This document shows, piece by piece, positions 24,428 to 32,297 of a stretch of DNA of 33,950 bases (the stretch's first letter is position 1; each line of letters begins with the position of its first letter). Source of the stretch: an uncultured Metabacillus sp. GTDB lineage: Bacteria; Bacillota; Bacilli; Bacillales; Bacillaceae. The stretch spans positions 1-33,950 of the forward strand of contig NZ_CANNCR010000044.1 of assembly GCF_947503125.1 (NCBI RefSeq), read 5' to 3'. Under the pieces are notes generated by a model. The model worked only from the letters and a program-made list of their open reading frames with translations, did not search any database and had not been told where the DNA came from. A program made the translations under genes and the position numbers.

Positions 24428-24458
24428 AACTGGGGTCTTTCATCAAAAGGCCGCAGTT
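24428..24458 (+). terminator. weak hairpin after the subtilase gene
   Basis: AACTG (24428-24432) pairs with CAGTT (24454-24458) and CTTT with AAAG inside, with several mismatches; only a short A/T-rich stretch follows. It may be a weak terminator. Confidence 0.4.
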
Positions 24459-24473
24459 AAATTATTTGTCTAA

Positions 24474-24501
24474 ACAAATAGATTGAATTTTTCATACAAT
24501 A
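24474..24501 (+). promoter_or_regulatory. sigma-K/E-type promoter of the GT2-sulfotransferase pair
   Basis: AC (24474-24475), 17 bp and CATACAATA (24493-24501). The box is a perfect CATAnnnTA and also matches the sigma-E -10 CATACAnT, so either mother-cell sigma factor may read it. Confidence 0.6.
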
Positions 24502-24593
24502 CAAAAGGATTGTTGATAGATTAGAAAACATACATTCATTTTGTGTAAAGAATGAGTGGAGATTTTAAGAAAGCACAAGAAGGAGCATGAAAA

Positions 24594-25328
24594 ATGGAGA
24601 AAGTTTCAATTGTCATTCCTTTTTATAATTGTTCTTACGTTGAACATGCAATAGAAAGTGCGATCGGGCAAACATATGAAAATATCGAAGTGATTGTCGT
24701 AAATGATGGTTCTACTAAACATGTTGAAAAATTAAAACCATATATGAATAAAATCATCTATATTGAAAAGCCAAACGGAGGAACTGGCACCGCATTAAAT
24801 ATGGGGATCCGTCAGGCAACAGGTGATTATTTTTGTTGGCTTAGTTCGGATGATATTTTTTATTTTGACAAAATTAAAATTCAATTAGAGAAAATGAAAA
24901 AAGCTAATGCCATGGCAAGCTATACAAATTATTATGCGATTAACGGGAAAGGAGAAGTGATAAGTGGTCTGCAAGGTGTTTATACTCCTGATCGATTGGA
25001 ATTTTTAAGGACTATGAAACGTGGAAATATCATTAATGGCTGTACAGTAATGCTTAATATGAAACTATTTTCCGAGTTTGGCCTTTTTGATGAACAACTA
25101 CCTTATACACATGATTATGATTTATGGCTGAGAATTTTACAAAAATACGATTTTTTATATATTGATGAACCTTTGCTTCTATATCGTGACCATCCTGATA
25201 TGGGAACAAGAAAACATTGGGACACGATTATGCAAGAAATAGGCCTAGTTCAAAGAAAAAATCGTAGTTATATCAATCAATTAATTAAAGAGGAAAATAT
25301 GAAAAAACACAACAACGGACAGTATTAG
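24594..25328 (+). CDS. GT2 family glycosyltransferase
   Basis: A 244-residue single-domain GT-A enzyme. KVSIVIPFYNCSYVEHAI, IEVIVVNDGSTK, PNGGTGTALNMGI and the metal site WLSSDD (DxD equivalent) are present, followed by FDEQLPYTHDYDLWLRI, which holds the likely catalytic base region. It is cytoplasmic, without membrane helices. AGAAGGAGCATG lies before the ATG at 24594. It is followed after 62 nt by a sulfotransferase gene with its own strong Shine-Dalgarno; both probably share one mother-cell transcript. Donor and acceptor sugars cannot be read from sequence. Confidence 0.9.
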   Translation: MEKVSIVIPFYNCSYVEHAIESAIGQTYENIEVIVVNDGSTKHVEKLKPYMNKIIYIEKPNGGTGTALNMGIRQATGDYFCWLSSDDIFYFDKIKIQLEKMKKANAMASYTNYYAINGKGEVISGLQGVYTPDRLEFLRTMKRGNIINGCTVMLNMKLFSEFGLFDEQLPYTHDYDLWLRILQKYDFLYIDEPLLLYRDHPDMGTRKHWDTIMQEIGLVQRKNRSYINQLIKEENMKKHNNGQY

Positions 25329-25390
25329 GAATTTATTAAGAAGATCGCTTGTTTTGTGAAAAAAATATTATATAACTTAAAGGAGTTAAA

Positions 25391-26167
25391 ATGATGAACG
25401 GAAAGAAAGCGGATATTTTACCACCATTTCTAGTAACTTCTGTTCCCAAAAGCGGAACATATCTAGTGCATCAGATTTTAACAGGGATGCCCGGTGTTTC
25501 TTCTGAACACGATATGAAAAAAAGATTTTTTACCAATTCGTTTAATTTTCATGATTATAGTCAGGATCATCTTGCGCGTTTAAATTTACTAAAGGGGAAT
25601 GAGTTTGGTGTTGGTCATGTCAGGTATACCAAAAACTATTCAGACATGTTAGAAAGCATCAACATGAAGCACATATTTGTTTATCGTGATCCTCGGGATG
25701 TTTTAATTTCAATGTCTTATTATATTGCAGATGTTTGGAAAGAGAATCCCCTTCATGATGATTTTGTGAAAATGACACCAAAGCAGCGTCAATTAGCCTT
25801 ATTAAGAGGCGTTGATAATAAATGGATAGATTTCTATACTTATAATCTTCCTTATTATCAATGGCTCACTGAAAAAAGATCGTTCCATATTTCATTTGAA
25901 GAAATTATAAGCTCTCCAGCATCTAGAAAGGGAGCGCTTACAAGGCTTGTTCAATTTTTATGGAATGGTTTACAACCTCCTATACCGCTAGACCAAATGG
26001 TAAATGTCTTAGAGGCAAGTATCGATCCTAGAACAGCCGTTACTTTCCGCTCGGGTAAAATCGGGGCATGGAGAAATGAATTTGATGAAGAATTAAAAAC
26101 AGCATTTAAAGAAAAAGCAGGAGAATTATTAATTCGTTTTGGATATGAAAAAGATCATAATTGGTAA
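25391..26167 (+). CDS. PAPS-dependent sulfotransferase
   Basis: A 258-residue member of the sulfotransferase superfamily, which moves a sulfuryl group from PAPS to a hydroxyl or amine. The 5'-phosphosulfate loop is SVPKSGTYLV (PKSGT 19-23). The 3'-phosphate motif is FVYRDPRDVLISMSYY (96-111). The C-terminal RSGKIGAWRNEF (220-231) corresponds to the RKGxxGxWK motif. All three cofactor elements are there, so it should be active. AAAGGAG precedes ATGATG. Downstream of a GT2 gene, a sugar of the spore-surface glycan is a plausible acceptor, but this is inference. Convergent with a GT4 gene. Confidence 0.88.
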   Translation: MMNGKKADILPPFLVTSVPKSGTYLVHQILTGMPGVSSEHDMKKRFFTNSFNFHDYSQDHLARLNLLKGNEFGVGHVRYTKNYSDMLESINMKHIFVYRDPRDVLISMSYYIADVWKENPLHDDFVKMTPKQRQLALLRGVDNKWIDFYTYNLPYYQWLTEKRSFHISFEEIISSPASRKGALTRLVQFLWNGLQPPIPLDQMVNVLEASIDPRTAVTFRSGKIGAWRNEFDEELKTAFKEKAGELLIRFGYEKDHNW

Positions 26168-26176
26168 GAAAAACAA

Positions 26177-26259
26177 AAAGGGTCATATCCTTACAACAAT
26201 ATAATTGAACCTATATCTATTAAGGGTACAATATATTGTGTTTGCGGGATTGACCCTTT
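26177..26259. repeat. AAAGGGTC-ended hairpin element, 83 bp
   Basis: AAAGGGTCA (26177-26185) pairs perfectly with TGACCCTTT (26251-26259). ATCC/GGAT and ACAATATA/TATATTGT arms lie inside. The reverse complement resembles the element at 18614-18701 in ends, spacing and A/T-rich centre. Here it separates two convergent genes and could terminate both. Confidence 0.75.
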
Positions 26260-26275
26260 GAATTTTGAGAACACT

Positions 26276-27343
26276 TTATTTCAAGGTGTTAAGCATGTTC
26301 AAGAAATGATTTGCATACACAGACAGTGAAAAGTTAGAATGAACGAGTTTTTCTGCTTCATTAATAATCTGATTTCGAACCGGAGTGTTATTCATTATTT
26401 CATTTGCTTCTTCAACAGCTTTTTGAATGTCGTTGTGAGGATAAATTTTTCCAGTTTTATTATGGATGATGGATCGTTTAACCCCATCTGAGTCTGTTGT
26501 CAAAACAGGGCACCTGCAGCTCATTGCTTCAACTATTGCATATCCAAAACCTTCAACTTTCGAAGTAGAACATAAAAAGCCGCCTGAATGGCCAATCATT
26601 GAATAATATTCGGCCATTTTTTCATGTGGAATATTATCGAATAATCTTAATTTATTTGATAGGTTTAGGCTCTGTATAAGTTTAGTAAATGCTCTTCTTT
26701 CTTCTTGTGAAGAAAGTGATGCATCTTCGAATATCCAAATCTCTATGTCCGGACTATATTGTACGATTGAAGAGCAAATTCTTAAAAAATCTCTCCAATT
26801 TTTATTTTCTTCTAATCTACCGACCCAGCCAATGATGGGCAATGCTGGTTTTTCGTTTGATTTATATTGAAATATAGATGTGTCAATACAATTATCAAAA
26901 CAAAACTTTTTATGATCTGGATAGAGTTTATCAATCAATTGAACCAAATGAGGGGTTATTGGATATAAGATTCCACTTACATTATTAGGTTTAATAAAAC
27001 TAACGGCATCTGTTAACCACTTCTCAGCAGTATGGAAATCTCCAAGTCCTTGAACTTCAAAGATGATATGGCCTGTATAACCAAGATTTCTTAGACGTTC
27101 CACAAATGGGTAATCTGAGCAAATAATGACTAGATCATAATTTCCATTTATCAGAATTTCATTGATTTCCTTATCATCATTTGTAATAAATGTAGGAATA
27201 TCACGAATATTTTGTACACCTGATCCTTCAAAAAAATAAAGAAAGTGAAAATTTATTCCGTATTGACTAAGTGCTTTGCTTCTTTGACGGGCTAAGGTTT
27301 CCATTCCGCCGCTTGGAATATAATAAGTAAACAGTATATTCAT
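26276..27343 (-). CDS. GT4 family glycosyltransferase
   Basis: A 355-residue GT-B enzyme. GGME at 12-15 in the N-terminal domain, GWVGRLEENKNWRDFL (172-187) and the EX7E motif E264-E272 in SKVEGFGYAIVEAMSC are the signature elements of retaining GT4 enzymes. No signal peptide or membrane helix. AAAGGAGAT precedes the ATG at 27343. It is monocistronic, with a sigma-K-like promoter upstream, which fits a role in spore-surface glycan synthesis. Confidence 0.9.
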   Translation of the reverse strand: MNILFTYYIPSGGMETLARQRSKALSQYGINFHFLYFFEGSGVQNIRDIPTFITNDDKEINEILINGNYDLVIICSDYPFVERLRNLGYTGHIIFEVQGLGDFHTAEKWLTDAVSFIKPNNVSGILYPITPHLVQLIDKLYPDHKKFCFDNCIDTSIFQYKSNEKPALPIIGWVGRLEENKNWRDFLRICSSIVQYSPDIEIWIFEDASLSSQEERRAFTKLIQSLNLSNKLRLFDNIPHEKMAEYYSMIGHSGGFLCSTSKVEGFGYAIVEAMSCRCPVLTTDSDGVKRSIIHNKTGKIYPHNDIQKAVEEANEIMNNTPVRNQIINEAEKLVHSNFSLSVYANHFLNMLNTLK

Positions 27344-27413
27344 TTTTATCTCCTTTAAACTTAAGTTAGATCCTTCAGTTGAATAGAGAATGACTCTTTT
27401 TTTCCCGCTACTT

Positions 27414-27439
27414 AATCATATGCATTTATAAGGAAAAGT
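27414..27439 (-). promoter_or_regulatory. possible sigma-K promoter of the GT4 gene
   Basis: On the minus strand, AC (complement of 27438-27439), 15 bp and CATATGATT (complement of 27414-27422), one mismatch in the last base of the box. Confidence 0.4.
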
Positions 27440-27461
27440 TTAATGAAATGTTTAAAACTCT

Positions 27462-27478
27462 ATTACATGTCATGTAAT
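27462..27478. promoter_or_regulatory. perfect 17-bp palindrome, operator-like
   Basis: ATTACATGTCATGTAAT is an 8+1+8 perfect palindrome in the 388-nt gap between the GT4 gene and the frameshifted surface-protein gene, about 20 nt upstream of the GT4 -35 region. Its symmetry suggests a protein-binding site; I know no regulator with this consensus. The rest of the gap shows only a weak imperfect hairpin (27535-27583). Confidence 0.45.
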
Positions 27479-27731
27479 GGGGAGTGGCTGGATTTAGTAA
27501 AGTTCTTTTTGTTTGAATTTTAATTCAGAAAAAAGACTCCAGCTGGTCACCTTTTTTCCTTGTACTCGAAGGAGTTTGGAGCCTATCGCTTCATTCAAAA
27601 TAGTAATAAACAACATGGGCTTTTAAACCAAATATTTCTATTAATAATACTATATTAACGTTGAATACTAGTAAACAAGCACAATCAAATTCTTTCTTTT
27701 GACATAAGTTAATAGAAAGGAGGTGTTTGAT

Positions 27732-28149
27732 ATGCCGGAATTTCTTGGTTCAGGTTCTAGTGTTCCTTCTAACGGCAGTGGAACTCTTTCAATCCCAGTT
27801 CCTGCTTCACCAAATGCACTTAAATTGGCTGAGTTTGGCTTAAATTTATCAAATAATGTAAACAGGGTCATATTATGCAACGGTTGGAATTACTGCCCAG
27901 GTTGGAAATCCTACGGTTCTATTTAAGGTTTTTAGGAATACTGGAGGGATTATTCTGACTGTTCGCGGTGAATTACAGGTATCTGTAGACCAAAATAGAA
28001 CCATTTCATTTCAAGCTATCGATCTTAATGTTCCTACAGGGAATCAAGCATACTTTATTACAGTTGAATTGGAAAACTCATCATTAGTAAACTCTGCCAG
28101 AATTGTAGGACCGATCACTTTTTCAGGAACTGCGTTTAGCCAATTTTAA
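27732..28149 (+). pseudogene. frameshifted small spore-surface-like beta protein
   Basis: AAAGGAGGTG and an ATG at 27732 start a good frame: MPEFLGSGSSVPSNGSG, then TLSIPVPASPNALKLAEFG. It ends early at 27926. A second frame, shifted by +1 and open from 27862 to 28149 with no start codon of its own, continues naturally with YYATVGITAQVGNPTVLF, then ISFQAIDLNVPTGNQAYF and ending GPITFSGTAFSQF. Joining them near 27867-27876 gives about 138 residues of beta-rich, Val/Thr/Asn-rich sequence with no cysteine in the joined form. It resembles small exosporium or appendage jelly-roll proteins, but I cannot name the family. One extra base (or two lost) explains the break; sequencing error or recoding remain possible. 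Confidence 0.7.
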
Positions 28150-28159
28150 TCAATCAATG

Positions 28160-28203
28160 AAAAGGAGTTAGGTTTCACCTTTGTGATGGCCTTTCTCCTT
28201 TTT
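28160..28203 (+). terminator. terminator after the frameshifted gene
   Basis: AAAAGGAG (28160-28167) pairs with CTCCTTTT (28195-28202), with AGG/CCT inside and a T-run at the end. The intact signal argues that the gene upstream was recently functional. Confidence 0.75.
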
Positions 28204-28251
28204 ATATCATTAACAAGTCAAAGGTATTGAATACTTTTTTATTCCAATCTT

Positions 28252-28323
28252 AACGGGCAGTAAAACCCCCACTTCAAGATGTAAGCGGGATAATAAAATA
28301 AGTGGCGGATAACTGTCCGTTAA
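28252..28323. repeat. dispersed hairpin element, copy 2
   Basis: TTAACGGGCAGT at the left and ACTGTCCGTTAA at the right form the outer arms (one G-T wobble). CCCCCACTT (28266-28274) and AAGTGGCGG (28300-28308) form the inner arms, with one mismatch. An extra AAGCGGG lies in the loop. It is about 72 bp and more complete at its right end than copy 1 at 9104-9158. Confidence 0.75.
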
Positions 28324-28397
28324 AATTCGATGAAGGATTATTGTCCAAGTCAAGAGAGACATAAGGACGTGGAGGTTTAAGCATGATTAGTTTCACT

Positions 28398-29324
28398 TTA
28401 TGAAAGCAATGTTGAGATATTTTCAAGTAGGTGCTGAACTCTTGCTTTCGTAGAATGATGTGCTCTAACAAATTCATAACCGTTTTGAGAAATGGCTTTT
28501 CTTTCCTCTTCATGAATAAGATAATACTTGGCTTTTTCCATGAAATTATCCCTGTTTACTGCGATAAAATGAACACCATCAATTAAACCCAAATCTGTTG
28601 TTTCCTTCGTTGCCGGTGCCATTAATAATGTATTACATCCAAGTACCTCAAAGTACTTCATAAGGGTGTAACCATAAACGGAATTGCATGTAAGAAACAT
28701 CTTTGATCGATTTATTTCTTTAGCATAATCATCTCCTATTAGTGATCCACTGTTAACATTTTGAACTTCTGTATAGCCAGGATGTGGGTGATATACGAAA
28801 CCGGGTTGATTCTTCATTGTATTAAGCATAATTTCCCGCAGAGGATAAATATGCCGTACAATGGCGCCCATAATGAGCCAATTAATCGTTTTTGGAAGTT
28901 GAAAATCTTTATAAACCTCAATGTTTACGTGATGAGGCAGCCATACTAAACGATGAGCTAATTCAGGATACCATCTTAAAAAAGCATCCCTGTAATGTGG
29001 AAAGATAAAATCGATTTTATTTTTTTTTACATATTCTTTTCTTTCTTGAATCTTGTAAGAAATATCGTGGAAAATCATACCTTTAGGAATATTCACTTTT
29101 TCAAGTCCCACAATTTGAGGACAAAGTCTGGGATCAAGGAAGTCATTTAGGAAAATAAAATCTGGTTTATCAGGTAACTGGGTAAGTATTTTTAAAATAT
29201 GCCCATCTTCGGTCCACAACATAAGATCACATTGTTTCTTCATTTCTTCAGCTATGTAATAGCTGCTTTTCTCCATTTGTTGTGACCGGTCTCTTGTCAA
29301 AAACAATATTTTTAGTCTTTTCAT
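28398..29324 (-). CDS. CgeB-like glycosyltransferase
   Basis: About 308 residues when started at the ATG at 29324 (MKRLKILFLTRDRS, a typical GT-B first strand). The frame is open to an ATG at 29414, but the extra 30 residues look like leader. The C-terminal part GYTLMKYFEVLGCNTLLMAP followed by DGVHFIAV corresponds to the donor-binding block of the CgeB/DUF3880-type glycosyltransferases; CgeB is a late spore maturation protein of B. subtilis. No clear Shine-Dalgarno is visible for either start. It sits between the surface-protein gene and the deoxysugar operon, on the minus strand. Confidence 0.78.
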   Translation of the reverse strand: MKRLKILFLTRDRSQQMEKSSYYIAEEMKKQCDLMLWTEDGHILKILTQLPDKPDFIFLNDFLDPRLCPQIVGLEKVNIPKGMIFHDISYKIQERKEYVKKNKIDFIFPHYRDAFLRWYPELAHRLVWLPHHVNIEVYKDFQLPKTINWLIMGAIVRHIYPLREIMLNTMKNQPGFVYHPHPGYTEVQNVNSGSLIGDDYAKEINRSKMFLTCNSVYGYTLMKYFEVLGCNTLLMAPATKETTDLGLIDGVHFIAVNRDNFMEKAKYYLIHEEERKAISQNGYEFVRAHHSTKARVQHLLENISTLLS

Positions 29325-29420
29325 GATGTTACATACCCACTTTCCATAACAGATTAAGAATTCAAATTTAAAAAACATGCTTGAGCTTGATACCAGGCAG
29401 TATTTAGTACTCATTTGTAC

Positions 29421-29429
29421 TATCTTATG
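29421..29429 (-). promoter_or_regulatory. possible sigma-K -10 box of the CgeB-like gene
   Basis: CATAAGATA on the minus strand is a perfect CATAnnnTA box about 95 nt before the chosen start. No AC is found at 16-17 bp upstream, so only the -10 part is supported. Confidence 0.35.
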
Positions 29430-29487
29430 AAACCTATTTTATCTTGATTGTGTCTTTTCCTCCTTTTTTGTGGCATAAGCGCAATAT

Positions 29488-29550
29488 AAAAAAAAGGAGC
29501 GTCTTTCCATCATCTATGTTCTAGAAACAAACAAGATTGAAAGCAACTCC
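29488..29550 (-). terminator. terminator of the deoxysugar operon
   Basis: On the minus strand, GGAG-TTGCTTTC and GGAAAGACGCTCC form an imperfect stem (29541-29550 with 29495-29507), followed by a run of eight T. It lies about 30 nt after the last gene of the operon. Confidence 0.7.
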
Positions 29551-29581
29551 ATAAATTTATAGTAAATCGAGATGTTAACAA

Positions 29582-30487
29582 TCAAGGATTATTCTTACTT
29601 CCTCTGTAAAAATAAAGAATATCCCGCAAAGATGTCTCAATGGGAATCAATTGCTTCCAGCCTAATTCTATGAGTTTTTGAGTGGAAATGATAACTGGTT
29701 GTTCTAGCAGGTTATTCACTTGAGTGTTTACCTTGAAATCAACCGAGGTTAAGGCCTTGTATCCAATTATGATTTCATCTAAAGACCGGCTTTTTCCTGA
29801 AGAAATGTCATAAATTTCGCCTGAACTTCCTTTATTTAATAGGATCTCATAGGCAGTTACGGCATCTCTCACATCAATAAAATCACGTTGTACATATGGA
29901 TTATAGACTTCAAGTACCTTTTCTCCAGCATTTTCCTCCATTTCGACTATTCTTTGCGCAAAGATCGAACAAACTCCGCTTGAAAATCCTGGTCCTATTA
30001 AATTAGATGGTTTTGCAATGACAATATGCATCTTATATAAGGCAGCCCACGATTGGGCAATTAAAATTTGCAGGGTTTTGCTTAAGCTATAAGGATGTGT
30101 AAGAGTAGATAGATTGTTAGGATTGAATTGAAGAGCGGAGCCGACAACAACAATTTTGCAAGCAGGATTTACTTGACGCAACGCTTCCAGTAGGTAGGCG
30201 GTTGACATGATATTTGCTTCCATTGAAGAAATAGGATCACTCCATGACTTTCCTACATGGTTTTGTCCGGCCAAATGGAGAACATATTCAGGCTTTATTT
30301 TTTTGATTAGCTTGATAACATCTTCTTTTATCGTAAGATCACAATGTTCAACGGTTATCTTCTTATTAGAAAAAGAGCCATTTCTTGAAACAGCTATAAC
30401 ATGATAACCAGCTTTTAAGAAATGGCTGCATGCATGCTGGCCAGTAAAACCGCTTGCTCCGGTTATTAAAATGGCAGGCTGCTTCAT
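29582..30487 (-). CDS. NAD-dependent epimerase/dehydratase family protein
   Basis: A 301-residue extended short-chain dehydrogenase. The Rossmann motif GASGFTGQH (10-18), the active-site serine region VVGSALQF and Y133-x3-K137 in HPYSLSK are present, and QRDFIDVRDAV is a typical sugar-nucleotide site. It most resembles GDP-6-deoxy-4-keto-mannose reductases or UDP-sugar 4-epimerases. In this operon it may act as a further 4-reductase or epimerase on the 6-deoxy sugar. The start ATG overlaps the stop codon of the RmlD-like gene (ATGA). Last gene of four. Confidence 0.85.
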   Translation of the reverse strand: MKQPAILITGASGFTGQHACSHFLKAGYHVIAVSRNGSFSNKKITVEHCDLTIKEDVIKLIKKIKPEYVLHLAGQNHVGKSWSDPISSMEANIMSTAYLLEALRQVNPACKIVVVGSALQFNPNNLSTLTHPYSLSKTLQILIAQSWAALYKMHIVIAKPSNLIGPGFSSGVCSIFAQRIVEMEENAGEKVLEVYNPYVQRDFIDVRDAVTAYEILLNKGSSGEIYDISSGKSRSLDEIIIGYKALTSVDFKVNTQVNNLLEQPVIISTQKLIELGWKQLIPIETSLRDILYFYRGSKNNP

Positions 30488-31311
30488 TTGCCTCGCATCC
30501 AGCTATGCAATTCTTTAATCATTTCTTCATATGAAGGAAGCTGGTAGTGAAAATCTGTTCGAGTGCTTTTGATTGTTCGGTCGAGGACGATTTTATCATC
30601 TGGAGTAATGATCACGTCATCCTTTTTAAACACTTTTTGGATTAATTTCAGCAATGAATATTTCGAAATTTTTTCTTCTGCACCAAGATTGTAAAGACCA
30701 GTTACGTTATGCTCGATCATCGCATCGATTGCCTTTGCCAGCTCCAGCGTTGTAACTCCATTCCATAACACCTTTTGATAACCTTTTATTTCACCCTTTT
30801 GTTTCATAAACCATAAAAACAGCCCAATACCATCTTCTTTCAATTCCGGCCCGATGATAGAAGTCCGTATGGTTAAATGTTTATCACTGATAATTTCTCC
30901 CCAACGCTTGGACTGGGAATATACGGAAGTTCCATCAGGATGATCAAATTCAGTGTAATCACCTTTTGTTCCCGAAAAAACACAGTCCGTACTAATGTGG
31001 ATTAATTTTCCATTGTGACGTTCAACTAATTTAACTAATTGATGGGGCAATAAGCTATTGACCTGAAACGCAAGAACAGGATGATTGGTTGCCGCTTCAT
31101 TTAAAATGCCGATACCATTAATAATGATATCGGGATTGATCAACTCAATGATGTCCTCCAATTTTTTAATATCCGTAACATCCAGATAGAGTGAATCTTT
31201 ATCATTTTGGTCCCTTGATGTATAGAAGACATCGTGCTGTCCCTTCTGTTTAAAGTAATCCACTATGACATGTCCTGCCATCCCTTTTCCACCAAGGATC
31301 AATAATTTCAT
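30484..31311 (-). CDS. RmlD-like sugar-nucleotide 4-reductase
   Basis: A 275-residue reductase of the dTDP-4-dehydrorhamnose reductase family: GGKGMAGH (7-14), ISTDCVFSG (106-114) and Y131-x3-K135 in VYSQSK. In pathways with a UDP-GlcNAc 5-inverting dehydratase and a C2-epimerase of the FnlC type, an enzyme like this reduces the 4-keto group. CapF/FnlB, the reductase for L-FucNAc, has an extra C-terminal cupin domain (about 369 residues); this protein is too short for it and is closer to the WbvR type of the L-RhaNAc/L-QuiNAc route. It overlaps both neighbours by 4 nt. Confidence 0.87.
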   Translation of the reverse strand: MKLLILGGKGMAGHVIVDYFKQKGQHDVFYTSRDQNDKDSLYLDVTDIKKLEDIIELINPDIIINGIGILNEAATNHPVLAFQVNSLLPHQLVKLVERHNGKLIHISTDCVFSGTKGDYTEFDHPDGTSVYSQSKRWGEIISDKHLTIRTSIIGPELKEDGIGLFLWFMKQKGEIKGYQKVLWNGVTTLELAKAIDAMIEHNVTGLYNLGAEEKISKYSLLKLIQKVFKKDDVIITPDDKIVLDRTIKSTRTDFHYQLPSYEEMIKELHSWMRGK

Positions 31312-32297
31312 TTAATAAACCCACCTTTCAATAACATCTCTTTAATCTCAGCTTGGGTCATAAGTCCAGTACCAGAGTGATAACTTTGTAAATTAGCAGG
31401 TTTATAATCAGCATACTGCTCCTTGATTCCATCGATGTGAATGGAAGGAAGAATCACGAAATATTCCTCATCATAGGCAATCGTGGTTTTACTTTCATAT
31501 TCTGATAGAAGCAACTCATCAATTTTCTCACCTGGGCGTACCCCAAGGATTTCAATCTCAACATTCTCCTTCTTAGATGAATCGATTAATACCTGGGCAA
31601 GGTCCACGATTTTACATGCAGGCATTTTCATAACAAAAATTTCTCCGCCAACACTTTCAAAGGTTGCTTTAAAGACGAGTTTAATCGCATCCTGTACAGT
31701 TAAGAAGAAACGAGTCATATTTAGATCAGTAATGCCGACTTTTTGTTTTTCCTCAATTTGTTTTTTAAAGACATGGATGACACTGCCGTTCGTCCCTAAA
31801 ACATTTCCACCGCGTATACAGACGAATCTTGTTTTAGTGTTTAATGTGTTTGCATGTATAATGAGCCTTTCTCCCATCGCTTTTGATAAGCCATAAAAAT
31901 TTGATGGGTTAGAAGCCTTATCTGTTGAAATATAAACAACTCGATGAACCTCACAGGCAATTGCAGCATCGATTACATTTTGTGTACCAATGACGTTTGT
32001 TTTTAATGCTTCAATCGGCTGGTCCTCACAAACCGGGACATGCTTTAACGCTGCTAAATGGAAAACATAATCCACATTGTGACATGCTTCAATTAAGGAA
32101 TCCTTTTCCTTAATATCACCAATGATAAATTTCAATTTTGGGTTACTATCAAACTCTTGTTTCATCGTAAACTGAGCAGATTCATTTCTTGAAAAAATAC
32201 GGATCTCCTTTGGGTTATGCGTTAATAACTGGGAAATCAATTCATGTCCCCATGATCCTGTGCCTCCAGTAACTAAAACAATTTGATTATTAAACAA
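31308..32297 (-). CDS. UDP-GlcNAc 4,6-dehydratase (CapD/PseB/FnlA family)
   Basis: A 329-residue short-form polysaccharide biosynthesis protein. GGTGSWG (11-17) binds NAD(P); the catalytic T125-D126-K127 and Y135-x3-K139 lie in ISTDKASNPSNFYGLSK. Inverting dehydratases of this group turn UDP-GlcNAc into the UDP-4-keto-6-deoxy-L-arabino-hexose. CapE/FnlA enzymes have Met at the Tyr position; this one keeps Tyr, as PseB does. The start is TTG at 32297, with AGGAGG 8 nt upstream, overlapping the end of the epimerase gene by 8 nt. Confidence 0.88.
   Translation of the reverse strand: MFNNQIVLVTGGTGSWGHELISQLLTHNPKEIRIFSRNESAQFTMKQEFDSNPKLKFIIGDIKEKDSLIEACHNVDYVFHLAALKHVPVCEDQPIEALKTNVIGTQNVIDAAIACEVHRVVYISTDKASNPSNFYGLSKAMGERLIIHANTLNTKTRFVCIRGGNVLGTNGSVIHVFKKQIEEKQKVGITDLNMTRFFLTVQDAIKLVFKATFESVGGEIFVMKMPACKIVDLAQVLIDSSKKENVEIEILGVRPGEKIDELLLSEYESKTTIAYDEEYFVILPSIHIDGIKEQYADYKPANLQSYHSGTGLMTQAEIKEMLLKGGFIK

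Noticed and set aside
27703-27711. CATAAGTTA as sigma-K -10 box of the frameshifted gene
   Set aside because: The box is perfect, but a start site behind it would fall on the Shine-Dalgarno, leaving almost no leader, and no AC lies at the right distance.
27723-27926. Complete 67-residue protein ending at 27926
   Set aside because: The +1 frame downstream continues the same kind of sequence for 288 nt without a start codon and ends before a terminator, so the short form looks truncated.
31483-31896. 137-residue frame opposite the dehydratase gene
   Set aside because: Shadow of a well-supported gene in another frame, without ribosome-binding site.
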